From: JAFNAG01 sp963824985
GTDB taxonomy: Bacteria; Acidobacteriota; UBA6911
Length of the DNA stretch: 64,000 nt
Direction of reading: 5' to 3'
Assembly: GCA_963824985.1 (NCBI GenBank)
Contig: CAWGRQ010000033.1
Location: 1 to 64,000, forward strand
Every line of letters begins with the position of its first letter. Position 1 is the first letter of the stretch. A program made the position numbers and the translations under genes. Of the stretch, positions 36,607-45,612 are shown piece by piece. A model generated the notes under the pieces. That model was not told the DNA's origin. It worked only from the letters and a program-made list of their open reading frames with translations, and did no database searches.

Positions 36607-37497
36607 TTATCGCTGTCGATGGCCCTGCGGACTTTTCGATTTCTGGAGGGAACGATAGAATGTATCAACGCGTTTGAAAACCCGATCGAGATCCGTGTCA
36701 AGTTCGCATTCAGCAGCGAGCACCGAAAAAGATTGTTCCCACTCTTTCCTTGGCGGTTGCAGTGCATCTGGGATCGGGTGTGTGCCTCGACGGCCGAATG
36801 TGCCGGCGATGGCGTCCTTCGTCTTCTCCATCGATAGAGCCTTGGACTCAATTAGCAGAAGCATGTCCACGAGGTCCCGGACCCGGCTGTTTGGAGTAGC
36901 GGGTCGAGGGAGCGTATAGGCATGGATTTTTTCCGAAAATTGCTGTTCGGGAGAAATCAACAAAGCGGCTGCTGGCGGTATATTCGCGAAGCCGAGCCAG
37001 TCGCGACATTGCATCGTTTCGGCAGGCTCTATCACAAGATCGCCAACACCGATGTCAAGGTGAAATCTCGCAAATGTCCGGCCACCCAAGACAGTCTCAA
37101 CGGGATACCTCGAACCGCCATAGGGAGCTGCTTCAAGATCGGAAGTGGCCTTCCCGATGCGAAAGGTAAAGAAGTCGCCAAGATCAGCTGCTGCCGCCTC
37201 ACGCACTAGCTCCAAAATAGGATCAGCTACCGGCAAGTCAGGCGGCGCAAAGCGCATCGTGAAATCGAGATCTTTGGTTGATCTCGCTTTGAGATATCGA
37301 AGTTCCATCGCATAGCCGCCCTTGAGAACCCAAGGGCTTTCTGGGGCATTAGCCAGCCTGGCCAGGAACCGATCAAACGCAACCTGACGACGGATCCGTT
37401 GCAGATCGATGCTCTCACGACGGGCGATCTGCGCAAGCCGTTCTTCAAGCGCGGTGCGAAACGCGGAACCTGTTTTATACGAGCGGCTATTTTTCAC
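36607..37497 (-). CDS. abiEii: AbiEii-type nucleotidyltransferase toxin
   Basis: A 296-residue protein with a GTG start at 37497 that overlaps the abiEi stop by 11 bp. The fold is shown by WVLKGGYAMELRYLKARSTKDLDF (two parts: WVLKGGYAMELRY and RSTKDLDF), with the GG-x-x-x-E helix and the metal-binding Asp pair, and by SEKIHAYTLPRP later on. AbiEii proteins transfer nucleotides to tRNA and cause growth arrest or abortive infection. The longer frame to 37656 runs through the abiEi coding region and was rejected. Confidence 0.88.
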   Translation of the reverse strand: MKNSRSYKTGSAFRTALEERLAQIARRESIDLQRIRRQVAFDRFLARLANAPESPWVLKGGYAMELRYLKARSTKDLDFTMRFAPPDLPVADPILELVREAAAADLGDFFTFRIGKATSDLEAAPYGGSRYPVETVLGGRTFARFHLDIGVGDLVIEPAETMQCRDWLGFANIPPAAALLISPEQQFSEKIHAYTLPRPATPNSRVRDLVDMLLLIESKALSMEKTKDAIAGTFGRRGTHPIPDALQPPRKEWEQSFSVLAAECELDTDLDRVFKRVDTFYRSLQKSKSPQGHRQR

Positions 37498-38113
37498 CCG
37501 AGCCTGTCTCCATGAGCGAGGCAGCCAGTTGTCCCCATCCCGGATATTTCGACGCCGCCTGGAGCTGCTTTTTCGTGATTTTTCCCTGATCGGTTGCCTT
37601 TTCGAATGCAGAGCGAAGAATGCTCTGCGATATTTCCCCGGATTGCCATAGATCAAAGATCGCGCGGAGAGGGATGGTTACAGGAACATGATCTATACGC
37701 TCAATCTCCTCCGGGCTCAAGTCAGCGTAATGGAGGATAAGCACTGGCGGGATCGGCGCCCCGCGGCGGAATTTTCTTGGAACGATCATTTCGATTCGAG
37801 CAGGCATCAAATCCGTGAGGTCGTGTAGGGACAGGGCCGTGCGGTGGCTGAACACGCCCAGAGGTCGCCCTGATCGGTCATGCGACCAGAGCCACCACAG
37901 AATCAGATCAGGCCTTTCGGGCTTAGGGAAGAGAGCCAGACGAAAAATACCACGGGCCTCGCGGACCCAATTTCCGGCGCCGACATGATATGTTCTTTTG
38001 CTGGCGCCGTAACCGAGTTTTCCTGCCTGATTGGCAGTAAAATACCCGCCCTGACTTTCGGCCAGTTCATAGAGGCGACGCTGACTGTCGTTCGGCCCGG
38101 ACCTGTTTCGCAT
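37487..38113 (-). CDS. abiEi: AbiEi-type antitoxin
   Basis: A 208-residue antitoxin with the N-terminal winged helix (LYELAESQGGYFTANQAGKLG, read as LYELAESQGG and YFTANQAGKLG) and the family segment GVFSHRTALSLHDLTDLMPARIE in which SHRTAL is conserved. It represses the shared promoter. Start ATG 38113 with the toxin gene directly downstream. It lies inside the second element, next to its integrase remnant, where it would stabilise the island. Confidence 0.88.
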   Translation of the reverse strand: MRNRSGPNDSQRRLYELAESQGGYFTANQAGKLGYGASKRTYHVGAGNWVREARGIFRLALFPKPERPDLILWWLWSHDRSGRPLGVFSHRTALSLHDLTDLMPARIEMIVPRKFRRGAPIPPVLILHYADLSPEEIERIDHVPVTIPLRAIFDLWQSGEISQSILRSAFEKATDQGKITKKQLQAASKYPGWGQLAASLMETGSGEK

Positions 38114-38199
38114 AAAGGTTCAACTTTTGTGAACAATTATGTCATAGCACGGAGAGCGGTGCGAGCATTCTTTGACATTGAACCCCCAAAATCCCCGTC

Positions 38200-38579
38200 C
38201 TACGCCTCGCCATCTTCTATCCTTACAAGCTCCAGGTCGCTGACAATCCGAGCAAGTCGCGCACCCCAAGCATTGAGCGCTTCCTGCTTTTCCTTGTCGT
38301 AGCTGTTGTGGCGGTCGTACACGCTGGTAACGCCTGACTCGACATGGTTCAGGATTTTTCCGATCACCAATCTGGGCACGCCCAATTCCTGCCATCATGC
38401 TTGCCGCCGTACGTCTGAAATCATGTGCCCGATAGGACACTTCTGAGGCCCGTCGGACCCGTTGTACCAGCTTCTGCATTTCCCCAACGTGCTCAGCCCT
38501 GTTTGCTGGATTTGGGAATACCCATTCGCTGCGGCTTGAGGCTGTCCAATTTTCTCACCGTGAAGTTGATTTTTGGCAT
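38200..38579 (-). pseudogene. Tyrosine integrase gene with large internal deletion and frameshift
   Basis: The 5' end is present: ATG 38579 followed by MPKINFTVRKLDSLKPQR, the DUF4102 start. Then about 250 codons are missing. The C-terminal part resumes as VFPNPANRAEHVGE, SYRAHDFRRTAASMMAGIG, and, after a frameshift near 38380, VPRLVIGKILNH and TSVYDRHNSYDKEKQEAL with the nucleophile Tyr. The first catalytic Arg is lost. So the second element can no longer move on its own, though the intact integrase of the first element might act on its ends. Confidence 0.88.
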
Positions 38580-38633
38580 TTCTTACCCTTTACCTCGCGA
38601 ATCAGGAGGTCCTTAATTTTCGACCTGCAACTT

Positions 38634-38656
38634 TCTGGGGTTCCACCGGGGTTCCA
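38634..38656. repeat. 23-bp element-end repeat, right copy
   Basis: Exact direct copy of 21273-21295, 164 bp inside the right att site. It supports 21182-38868 as the limits of one element. Confidence 0.65.
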
Positions 38657-38820
38657 ACTGTCCTTAACTTCAAGAAACAAAGTTCCTATAACGCAATGAA
38701 ACAATGAGAACGCTCACGAATCCTTATTCTACAAAGGAATCAAAGGATTATCCGGCATTTTGCCTGGATGAAATGTTGTTTCTCGCGGTTGCTGGAAAAT
38801 GCAGAAAGTACGGAATTTAC

Positions 38821-38868
38821 CGACTCATAATCAGCGGGTCGCAGGTTCGAGTCCTGCTGGGCCCACCA
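38821..38868 (+). other. Attachment site: tRNA 3' fragment (CAT anticodon), copy 2
   Basis: 48 bp identical to 21182-21229, again without the 5' half of the tRNA. It marks the right chromosomal junction of the tandem elements. The intact tRNA gene should lie to the left, outside the window, because the tRNA reads on the plus strand and insertion at its 3' end leaves the whole gene at the left junction. Confidence 0.9.
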
Positions 38869-39349
38869 CAAAACAAATGACTTACAGAATCAGTCAAAAT
38901 CCCAATTTTCCAAAAGGCAGCACATAGGTAGCAGGCGGCATCAGAGCTCTCTCGCCGACCATAAATCTGATCCTGCCTAAGAAACTGTGGCGCTTTATTT
39001 TGCATTCGAGTCGGGCGTTCAATATCGAGTTGCCTATGTGGGTTTTGTGGGCTGTAGTGACCGGGCGCAAGAAGATTGGCTCCGGCAGACTTGTCCCGGT
39101 GCGACCCCGATACCCCCTCGAGATTGACATCTCGAATATGGAGAAAGAGGCCGAAAACAGCGAAAACGCCAAGATAGTTATAAAACCGATCCAGGCGAAC
39201 GTCACCGGAAACCGAGAGGCGTTGCAAACGCATACGGGGCCTGGGTGAATATCGTCGAGGAGAAGACGCCAACCGTTGGACGGCCTCTTTAGCCCGCGGC
39301 CGCCCAGGCTGTTTTCGGGACGGGAGGTGTTCGCGTTTTTCGGGCTGCT
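38869..39349. other. Chromosomal spacer beyond the att site, no gene
   Basis: Open frames here are short and lack coding character. A CCCGGTGCGACCCCGA word (about 39093-39108) matches the REP-like units at 40745 and 40966. Confidence 0.45.
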
Positions 39350-40681
39350 TCAGCGGATTCCGAACAGGTGGCGCTCGCCGCGGATGAAGACCATGCCCTG
39401 CGCAAGGGCGAGCGAGGCCCACACCGGCTCGTCAACCGAGTTGGTGGCCAGCACCTCGTGCTTCGGCCCCGCCCTGATCACGAACGTGTCGCCGTCCTCG
39501 CTGGTAAGGAGGATCTTGTCGCCGAACGCCACGGGCGAGGATCGGATTGTTGCGGGCACCGGCACCCGGCCGCCCTCGTACTGGATCGCACCGGTCACGG
39601 GATCGAGACAGGTCATGATGCCGGCGTCGCTCACGAGATAGAGGTAGCCGCCGTAGAAGATCGGTGAGGTGACATAGGCCGCGCCCTTATTGTACCGCCA
39701 CGCGAGCCTGCCCGCGGCGTCCTCCAGGGCGCCCGGGCGCAGCGCCAGCACGACTTTGGCCTGGCTGCCCGCGGTGGCGAACACGAGTCCGCGCCCCGTC
39801 ACGATGCTCGGGATCGGATGGCTCACGGTGCCGGGTCCCGTCCACAACTCCTTGCCCGTTTTCGGATCGTAAGCGTTGACGGCCTCTGCGCCGGACGCGA
39901 TGAGCTCGTCACGCCCCGCGGCGCTTACGATGATCGGCGTCGCCCAGGTGCGCCGCATCGTGCGTGATACGCGCCAGATTTCCTTTCCATTCGTGCGATC
40001 GAACGCCGCCAGGAACGAGCCCTCGCCCATCTCCTGATCGCACTGGAGAATCACGAGGTTTTCGTAGATGAGAGGCGAGGTGCCCGGGCCCAGTCCCCCC
40101 TTTGCCATGCCGCCCAGATCGAGCTTCCACTTCAGCGTGCCGTCGACGTCATAGGCGTAGAAACCGGCTGATTCGAAAAAGGCATAGACGAGCGTTCCGT
40201 CGGTGGCGATCGTCGGCGAGGCGTAAGTATTGGATTTGTGCCGATCGTCGAACGGCGGTCCTTCGAACGACGTCCGATCCCACAGGATTTTGCCGGTGGC
40301 CGCCTGAACCGCATAGACCTTCAGCGTCAACATGTGGCCGACGCCGGTGCTGGCCTCGTTGACGTACCCGGGCTTCCCGTCGAAGCCGAGGTGGATCGGC
40401 GCTTTCCAGCCGGGGATCACGGCGCCCTCGATCGCGGTCGTGACAAAGACCCGGTCGCCCCAGACCACCGGCGACGAATGACCCTTTCCCGGGATCTCCG
40501 TTTTCCACGCGATGTGCTCCGTCGGCGACCAACGGTCAGGGTAGGCGCCTTCGCCGATGCCAGCCCCGTTGTGGCCGCGCCACTGCGGCCAATTGTCGGC
40601 AGCCGGCCGGGGAACGCCCAGCCCGACAATGCACACACTCAAAAGCAGCCCGAGGACGCACGACACATGTAATGATCGCAT
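39350..40681 (-). CDS. Secreted PQQ-binding-like beta-propeller protein, chromosomal
   Basis: A 443-residue protein from ATG 40681 with a signal peptide (LGLLLSVCIVGLGV). The mature part opens NWPQWRGHNGAG, the standard PQQ-propeller start, and has blades with KILWDRTSF, GTLKWKLDLG, GKEIWRVSR, GKELWTGPG and RLAWRYNKG. It is GC-rich like the chromosome, unlike the two related cargo genes at 29-32 kb. The role of this family is unknown; a periplasmic binding or scaffold role is likely. Confidence 0.85.
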   Translation of the reverse strand: MRSLHVSCVLGLLLSVCIVGLGVPRPAADNWPQWRGHNGAGIGEGAYPDRWSPTEHIAWKTEIPGKGHSSPVVWGDRVFVTTAIEGAVIPGWKAPIHLGFDGKPGYVNEASTGVGHMLTLKVYAVQAATGKILWDRTSFEGPPFDDRHKSNTYASPTIATDGTLVYAFFESAGFYAYDVDGTLKWKLDLGGMAKGGLGPGTSPLIYENLVILQCDQEMGEGSFLAAFDRTNGKEIWRVSRTMRRTWATPIIVSAAGRDELIASGAEAVNAYDPKTGKELWTGPGTVSHPIPSIVTGRGLVFATAGSQAKVVLALRPGALEDAAGRLAWRYNKGAAYVTSPIFYGGYLYLVSDAGIMTCLDPVTGAIQYEGGRVPVPATIRSSPVAFGDKILLTSEDGDTFVIRAGPKHEVLATNSVDEPVWASLALAQGMVFIRGERHLFGIR

Positions 40682-40744
40682 GCGGAGCAAGATAGCACGA
40701 TGGTTGGAGGAATCCTAGAAGGTTGAGGCTTCGGGGTCAGGCTT

Positions 40745-40978
40745 CGGGGTCGCACCGAAACAAGATCATTGCCTGCATCAGTTATATGGAAAACAGGCTC
40801 CGCAATCCACCTATGGGTCGTTTTTTGGGGGGTAATTTGAAGTTCCTGGCGGAGAGAAGGTGGGCTGGATTTTCGTACAGGCCATAAAGCGGGCGCCAAA
40901 AGCAGCCCATGATCGATTATTCCGGCTGTTTTTGCGCCAACTGATTGTCCGATCAGGGCTTGGCCCGGTGCGACCCCG
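40745..40978. repeat. REP-like inverted pair
   Basis: CGGGGTCGCACCG at 40745-40757 and CGGTGCGACCCCG at 40966-40978 are exact 13-bp inverted repeats. The left arm is preceded by GCTTCGGGGTCAG, a common acidobacterial REP word. The 208 bp between contain no gene. With the flanks this explains the otherwise empty stretch 40682-41087. Confidence 0.6.
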
Positions 40979-41087
40979 ACCCCTGATGGCGGAAAGCCTG
41001 GGCATCCCAATTTAGGGGAAGTTCTCGGTCCTGCGCGGCGCACCCAGCGCCCCGGTGCACCTCGCTCTCGAAATCACCCATTAGACA

Positions 41088-41348
41088 TTATATCCTATGG
41101 CGGTACACTTCGCGCCGGTGACTGATCCGCAGGATTAGAACCTCCCGTTCGATTAGCGCATAGATCACCCGGTAATCCCCAATCCGACACTTGCGGAGAC
41201 CGGCGAACTCCCCTTTGAGCATCGGATAGGCTCGCGGGTTCTTGGCCAGCTCCTTTTCGATGTGATCGAGAATTCTGGCCGCTTCGGCTTTGGCCAGATT
41301 CTTGAGGTCGCGCTCGACGGATTTCTTATAAACGATGTTATAAGCCAA
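41088..41348 (-). CDS. relE: RelE/ParE-family toxin
   Basis: An 86-residue RelE-fold toxin with KKSVERDLKNLAKAEAARIL, the core GEFAGLRKCRIGDYRVIYAL and the basic end RISHRREVYRHR. Intact RelE-type Arg residues suggest mRNA cleavage on the ribosome. It overlaps the antitoxin gene by 11 bp. Confidence 0.9.
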   Translation of the reverse strand: MAYNIVYKKSVERDLKNLAKAEAARILDHIEKELAKNPRAYPMLKGEFAGLRKCRIGDYRVIYALIEREVLILRISHRREVYRHRI

Positions 41349-41556
41349 GCGATTTCCTCAGTTCCTTGCCGGTGACCAGCGGATCGGTTTTGTCATGAAG
41401 GCGGTCGAGTGCGACCTGCAGGTCGGCATAGTCTTCCATGTAGGTTTCCAGCGCCTTCTGGATGATGAACGAGCGCGGCCGCTCGGTCTCCTGGGCAATG
41501 CGGTCGAGCTGCTCGGCCAAGCCAGCAGGAATCCTGACGGAGATGGCTGTACTCAT
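41338..41556 (-). CDS. relB: RelB/CopG-family antitoxin
   Basis: A 72-residue ribbon-helix-helix protein (AISVRIPAGLAEQLDRIA, RSFIIQKALETYM) that binds the toxin and the operon promoter. An AGGAGGTTAC ribosome site lies before the ATG at 41556, and a TACAAT box about 17 bp further upstream. Confidence 0.9.
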   Translation of the reverse strand: MSTAISVRIPAGLAEQLDRIAQETERPRSFIIQKALETYMEDYADLQVALDRLHDKTDPLVTGKELRKSLGL

Positions 41557-41580
41557 ATGTAACCTCCTGACAGCATTGTA

Positions 41581-42087
41581 TCACATTGCAGGCGGGTAAA
41601 TACGAAGTTGAATCGCATTGCGGACGGGGAAATCCCCTGTCGTCGGTCTCTCGGTGTAGGGGCCGGGGCCGCTGGGAAAATCGATCGGCTCCGTTCTTCC
41701 CGTGACGCTGACGTTTCCGAGCGCGTCCACCGCGACCGCGGAGATTCCGTCTGGCCCTACGCCGCAGAAATACGTGCTTGCGAGCAGGCTCGCGTCAGCA
41801 GCCGCCAACCGGGCTGCAAAACCATCCGAACGGCCGCGGAGCCTGGGCTGTGTCCCCTGCCGGATTGGGAAATCTGCGGAATCGGTATACCCAACTGCGT
41901 AAACTGTACCGTTGCCGCCCAGTTTGATTCCGGTCCCGGCCTCGCCGCCAATGCCGCCGGGGCGCGGTTCGGCGCCGGCGCTGCCGCCAAAGCGCGTGGC
42001 GTACAGCAGCCTGGAACCTGCCGGATCCAGCTTCGCGAAAAGAACATCCCAGTCGCTTCGCGAGGCTTCAGGGGCAGCGCCCGTCAT
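41581..42087 (-). pseudogene. SBBP beta-propeller protein fragment
   Basis: 169 codons of an SBBP (seven-bladed propeller, acidobacterial type) protein: DVLFAKLDPAGSRLLYATRFG, TVYAVGYTDSADFP, DASLLASTYFCG and AVDALGNVSVTGRT. Full proteins are 500 to over 1000 residues with signal peptides; here neither the N-terminus nor the later repeats remain. It is a relic. Confidence 0.7.
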
Positions 42088-42110
42088 GGGAGCGAAGCCC
42101 TCCGGATATG

Positions 42111-42235
42111 CTGAATCCCAGGTCGCTGGTCCGCGGCCCGATAAACGGGTATGGAATCGCCAAACAATTGAGGCGGATTTCCGAAGATGTCCTGCAGGTG
42201 GGGGAAAGTTCCCTGTATCACTCCCTTCAGCCGTT
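42111..42235 (+). pseudogene. PadR regulator fragment
   Basis: About 40 codons match the PadR winged helix (GPINGYGIAKQLRRIS, VGESSLYHSLQPL). The domain is cut on the left by the SBBP relic and on the right by the nucleotidyltransferase gene. Direct abutment of two broken genes marks a deletion scar. Confidence 0.7.
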
Positions 42236-42712
42236 GCCTCCGAGACGCTCGCGAATCGCTTCCAATTCGATGACGGCCTGCCGGTCTCGGGGCCGGTTCA
42301 GGCTTTTTTTTGATAGGATCAGGGCATTCAAATCCAGAACACGGCAGTTTATTCCTCCAAGATCGACGGTGATCGTGTTCCGGACTACGGCTTCGTGATT
42401 TCCCAACCCCATGATCTCGGACAGTATGTTGAGCTGTCCCCAATCGGTGAGCAGGTACAGGTTCCTATAACCGAGGTAATCCTCCGGGTTGGCGGACAAC
42501 GGCCGCTTGTCGGAAGTCATGTGGAACCTTGGAGCGAGGCCCGAGAGCGCCAGCAGGATCCTCGCAAGGTTGTCTCTGGTCAGGGGGGGACAGATGTCCA
42601 GATCTCGTGTAACCAGGCTGGAACCATGCAGAACACCGGCCATGCCACCGACGATCACAAACTCGACTTCATGTTCGCTCAACCGCTTCAGCAAGTCCAG
42701 GGTCGAAGCCAT
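42227..42712 (-). CDS. Nucleotidyltransferase-like protein
   Basis: A 161-residue protein with VEFVIVGGMAGVLHGSSLVTRDLDI (read as VEFVIVGGMAGVLHG and TRDLDI), a nucleotidyltransferase core with the GG-x-x-x-x-G and the Asp pair. It resembles DUF6036/MNT-like proteins. The downstream end reads LILSKKSLNRPRDRQAVIELEAI, a metal or nucleotide-site helix common in this group. It overlaps the small upstream gene by 44 bp, so the two are probably a pair, possibly a toxin-antitoxin module. Confidence 0.75.
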   Translation of the reverse strand: MASTLDLLKRLSEHEVEFVIVGGMAGVLHGSSLVTRDLDICPPLTRDNLARILLALSGLAPRFHMTSDKRPLSANPEDYLGYRNLYLLTDWGQLNILSEIMGLGNHEAVVRNTITVDLGGINCRVLDLNALILSKKSLNRPRDRQAVIELEAIRERLGGNG

Positions 42713-42899
42713 AGTGCTCGATTCCGGCCGTTTTCATGGCAAGGATCAATGGAAGAGCATGATCATGGAGACTCAAGCGCTCCAGAGGAGTGAGAGCAAG
42801 AGATGCATCCAGCTGGGCCAGATCGATGCCATATTCGAGCGCGGCCCTGCCCGCCTTGCCAAGCGCAAGATCTGTCGATGTATTCTCGCTGGTCTTCAT
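42669..42899 (-). CDS. Small partner of the nucleotidyltransferase
   Basis: A 76-residue protein from ATG 42899: ALEYGIDLAQLDASLALTP, LERLSLHDHALPLIL. I know this layout as a conserved small protein in front of DUF6036-like genes, but it has no established function. It could be an antitoxin or specificity partner. Start chosen for the family-like beginning; an earlier start at 42980 lacks similarity. Confidence 0.6.
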   Translation of the reverse strand: MKTSENTSTDLALGKAGRAALEYGIDLAQLDASLALTPLERLSLHDHALPLILAMKTAGIEHYGFDPGLAEAVERT

Positions 42900-43281
42900 A
42901 GGCCTGATTGTAATCAATCTCCGGCGGCATTTCGAGCTTTGCCTGCGAATTTCCACCGGCACGGGGACGAGAAGATTCAAACCAGGTCATTTTGCGCCCA
43001 TCGGATTTTCACTCGCATGCTTCTGCGGAAAGCCCTCAACATGCTATGATCGCTTCCATAAATGGCCGCCATGGCCGGTACGCGGAGTGAAAACCCGGCG
43101 AAGCCAGGCCGACGGAGCACTCCATGGAATTCAGGACTGTTTCTGACCCGGGGCCGCCGATTCGTCACCGCCATGATGTGCGTGCCCTCCGAATCGATCG
43201 CGTTGAACGGCGCTTCGTAACTGGAAATGATATCGGGAAATGTGAACAGGCAACCGGCGCCGCAGGCTTGGAGGATGGGAA
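42900..43281. other. Debris of a lost gene
   Basis: On the minus strand, 43140-43265 reads FTFPDIISSYEAPFNAIDSEG and THIMAVTNRRPR across a frame break, which looks like a piece of a former coding sequence. No complete gene. Confidence 0.35.
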
Positions 43282-43878
43282 ATGACCCACGAAGAAAGAA
43301 GGAAGATTATTGCGGAACGCAGCCGCATGATCCGGGATTTTCTCAAGGAGCATGGACTTGAGATTTGGGAGGAAGGGTTTGACCCGGAGGGGGGATCAAT
43401 TCCGTACATGGAGCATGACGTGCTCTACCATGTAGCCCTGAGTATGCATGATGAGGATTATGTTCAAGCCAGTCGCCTGGAGAGTTATGACCTTTCAGAC
43501 GAGAGAGAAAAAACACGGGCCGTGAGCGTAGCCAACCTGTCTACTGCCAGTCTGAGCATCGCGAAGGTATACACTGGCGACTATTTCATCCACTGCGCCG
43601 CGGAATTTTACTGCACCCCTTTCGACAGCTTCAGGATTGTGTTTTTCCGATATGTGGAACGTATCAAGAGGGCACATGCCTTCTTTATGAAGGAGATCAA
43701 AAAGCCCGCAGCGCCGCAGGCTTTCCGCGGCAGCTCCTTGCCTCGTCTGTCCACTCCTATCCTGGACAGCCTGTCCGTACCCCGATTATCCTTCGGCTCC
43801 GCGCCTCCGCGCCGTGAAGGGAGGGAGCTGTGGCGGGAAATGATCCGGGAAGTGCTCAAAAAGGTCAACACCCCGTGA
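43282..43878 (+). CDS. Hypothetical protein
   Basis: A 198-residue soluble protein with a good ribosome site (GGAGGATGGGAA) before ATG 43282. It has a helical start (ERRKIIAERSRMIRDFLKEHG), a mixed middle (YMEHDVLYHVALSMHDEDY, AEFYCTPFDSFRIVFF) and a Pro/Ser-rich linker before a basic C-terminal helix. It is not recognised. It is followed 75 bp later by the DUF4418/ABC exporter operon. Confidence 0.6.
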   Translation: MTHEERRKIIAERSRMIRDFLKEHGLEIWEEGFDPEGGSIPYMEHDVLYHVALSMHDEDYVQASRLESYDLSDEREKTRAVSVANLSTASLSIAKVYTGDYFIHCAAEFYCTPFDSFRIVFFRYVERIKRAHAFFMKEIKKPAAPQAFRGSSLPRLSTPILDSLSVPRLSFGSAPPRREGRELWREMIREVLKKVNTP

Positions 43879-43953
43879 GTTAGCTGATTCAGGGGACCGG
43901 CGCCAGGCCGGCATCAGCTCGCAGGAATCCACAATCATTCAAGGAGGGGCATC

Positions 43954-44418
43954 ATGAGGTCTGTTGGCATATTTTTCATTATTGGAATCGTTTTCATTTT
44001 GCTGGCATTCGTAATCGGGATTGTGCCGCAGTTCACCAACTGTCTGGCCCTGGGGCGGGCGATCGAACTGCCGGGCGGCATGACGATCCCGATGAAATGC
44101 CATTGGACCGCCATGGCCACCCCCGCGGTGGCCTTCCCGTTGCTGATCATCGGGAGCCTGCTGCTCTTCACCCGTCGGCGGGAAACCCTGCTGGCATTGT
44201 CCCTGCTGGGCGCGGTCATGGGGATCTTCGCCGTCCTGCTGCCCACCTGGCTGATCGGGGTCTGTGTCAGCGATGAGATGCTGTGCAATATCGAAATGAA
44301 ACCGGCGCTGATCTTCAGCGGCGTGATAACCTTGGGATTCGGCCTGATCGGGCTGGTGGTGGCACTCAAATCCCGGTCGGGACTCCTCAACAAGGATTTG
44401 GATCGAACTGAGCAATGA
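43954..44418 (+). CDS. DUF4418 membrane protein of an ABC exporter operon
   Basis: A 154-residue protein with four membrane segments (SVGIFFIIGIVFILLAFVIG, PAVAFPLLIIGSLLLF, ALSLLGAVMGIFAVLL, ALIFSGVITLGFGLIGL) and the family word MKCHWTA between the first two. DUF4418 proteins accompany MacB-like permease/ATPase pairs. Stop overlaps the permease ATG (ATGA). Exact role unknown. Confidence 0.85.
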   Translation: MRSVGIFFIIGIVFILLAFVIGIVPQFTNCLALGRAIELPGGMTIPMKCHWTAMATPAVAFPLLIIGSLLLFTRRRETLLALSLLGAVMGIFAVLLPTWLIGVCVSDEMLCNIEMKPALIFSGVITLGFGLIGLVVALKSRSGLLNKDLDRTEQ

Positions 44419-45608
44419 ATCTGATTCGCCTGGCGATTCGAAACATTTCCGGCAACTCCTTCCGCAGTTTGGTCGTGCTCCTGTGCGCCATGCTGATCTG
44501 CGGCATGGCACTGGCGACCGGCATGATACTGTCCGGCGCCGGCAACAGCCTGCGGTTGGCGATAGACCGTCTGGGGGCGGACATCATCGTCGTGCCCGAG
44601 GGGGCCGCGGACCGGATCGAGTCGGCCCTGCTCATGGGCCATCCCACTCAATCATGGATGCCCGCGTCCATCGTTGCCCGGGTGGCCGCGGCACTGGATG
44701 TCGAGGCGGTTTCCCCCCAGATCTACCTGGCGACCTTGAGCAACGCCTCCTGCTGCACCGTGTCGGACATGTTCCTGATCGCATACGATCCCCGGACCGA
44801 TTTCGTCGTGACCCCTTGGCTGGAAAAGACCATCGGGGGCGAGCTGCGTCCCGGCGAGGTCATCGGCGGCACCAATGTCTTTGTCCCGGCAGGTGAACAG
44901 AAAATCAGGCTCTACGGTTACCCGGTCACGCTGAAGGCCAAAATGGAACCGACCGGCACCGGGCTGGACCGGAGCCTGTTTCTGACTATGGAGACTGCCC
45001 GTGAGATCGCGCGCGCCTCCATCACCAGCGCGGAGAAGCCACTGGAGATTCCCCGGGACAGCGTCTCGGCGGTCATGGTCAAGGTGAAGCCGGGCACCAA
45101 TCCGAGGGCCGTGGCGCTGAACATTTCGGTTCACATCAGCGGCGTGACCCCGATTCTAAGTCCGGACATGTTCCAGTCCCAGCGCAGAGAATTGAGCGGG
45201 TTGCGTAACGGGGTCGTGATGACGCTGATCCTCGTGCTCGGGTTCTCGGTCCTGCTGATCGGCCTGGTCTTTTCGATGGCGGCGAACGAGCGTCGCCGGG
45301 AACTTGGCGTGCTGCGCGCCCTGGGTGCCACCCGCTCCTTCGTCTTCCGGGCGCTCCTTACCGAAGCCGGTCTGCTGGCGTTGTACGGCGGAGCTGCGGG
45401 TGCCGCTCTGACCATACTGGCCGTGGGCCTGTTCCGCAAGCTGATCATCGCCGCACTGGGGATCCCCTTCCTGATGCCCGACGTGCCGGCTCTGGTGGCA
45501 CTGATCCTTGGGGGGCTGGCCTGCTCGGCGCTGAGCGTCATGCTGGCCGCCATGCTGCCTGCCTATCGCATCAGCCACGAAGACCCTTCGATTGCCATGC
45601 GGGAGTAA
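44415..45608 (+). CDS. MacB/FtsX-type ABC transporter permease
   Basis: A 397-residue permease: an N-terminal membrane helix (SLVVLLCAMLICGMALATGM), a large MacB-type periplasmic domain (residues 45-260, with LGADIIVVPEGAADRIES), then three C-terminal helices, including LVLGFSVLLIGLVFSMAANERRRELGVLRALGAT, whose ERRRELGVLRALGAT part is the FtsX family signature. It should work with the ATPase 4 bp downstream in mechanotransmission-type export of a metal, peptide or lipid-linked substrate. Confidence 0.92.
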   Translation: MNLIRLAIRNISGNSFRSLVVLLCAMLICGMALATGMILSGAGNSLRLAIDRLGADIIVVPEGAADRIESALLMGHPTQSWMPASIVARVAAALDVEAVSPQIYLATLSNASCCTVSDMFLIAYDPRTDFVVTPWLEKTIGGELRPGEVIGGTNVFVPAGEQKIRLYGYPVTLKAKMEPTGTGLDRSLFLTMETAREIARASITSAEKPLEIPRDSVSAVMVKVKPGTNPRAVALNISVHISGVTPILSPDMFQSQRRELSGLRNGVVMTLILVLGFSVLLIGLVFSMAANERRRELGVLRALGATRSFVFRALLTEAGLLALYGGAAGAALTILAVGLFRKLIIAALGIPFLMPDVPALVALILGGLACSALSVMLAAMLPAYRISHEDPSIAMRE

Positions 45609-45612
45609 TGCG

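Noticed and set aside
38817..39422. 201-codon minus-strand frame ending in CDPLIMSR
   Set aside because: Its end is the antisense translation of the tRNA fragment (a well-known spurious ORF), and the rest has no coding character.
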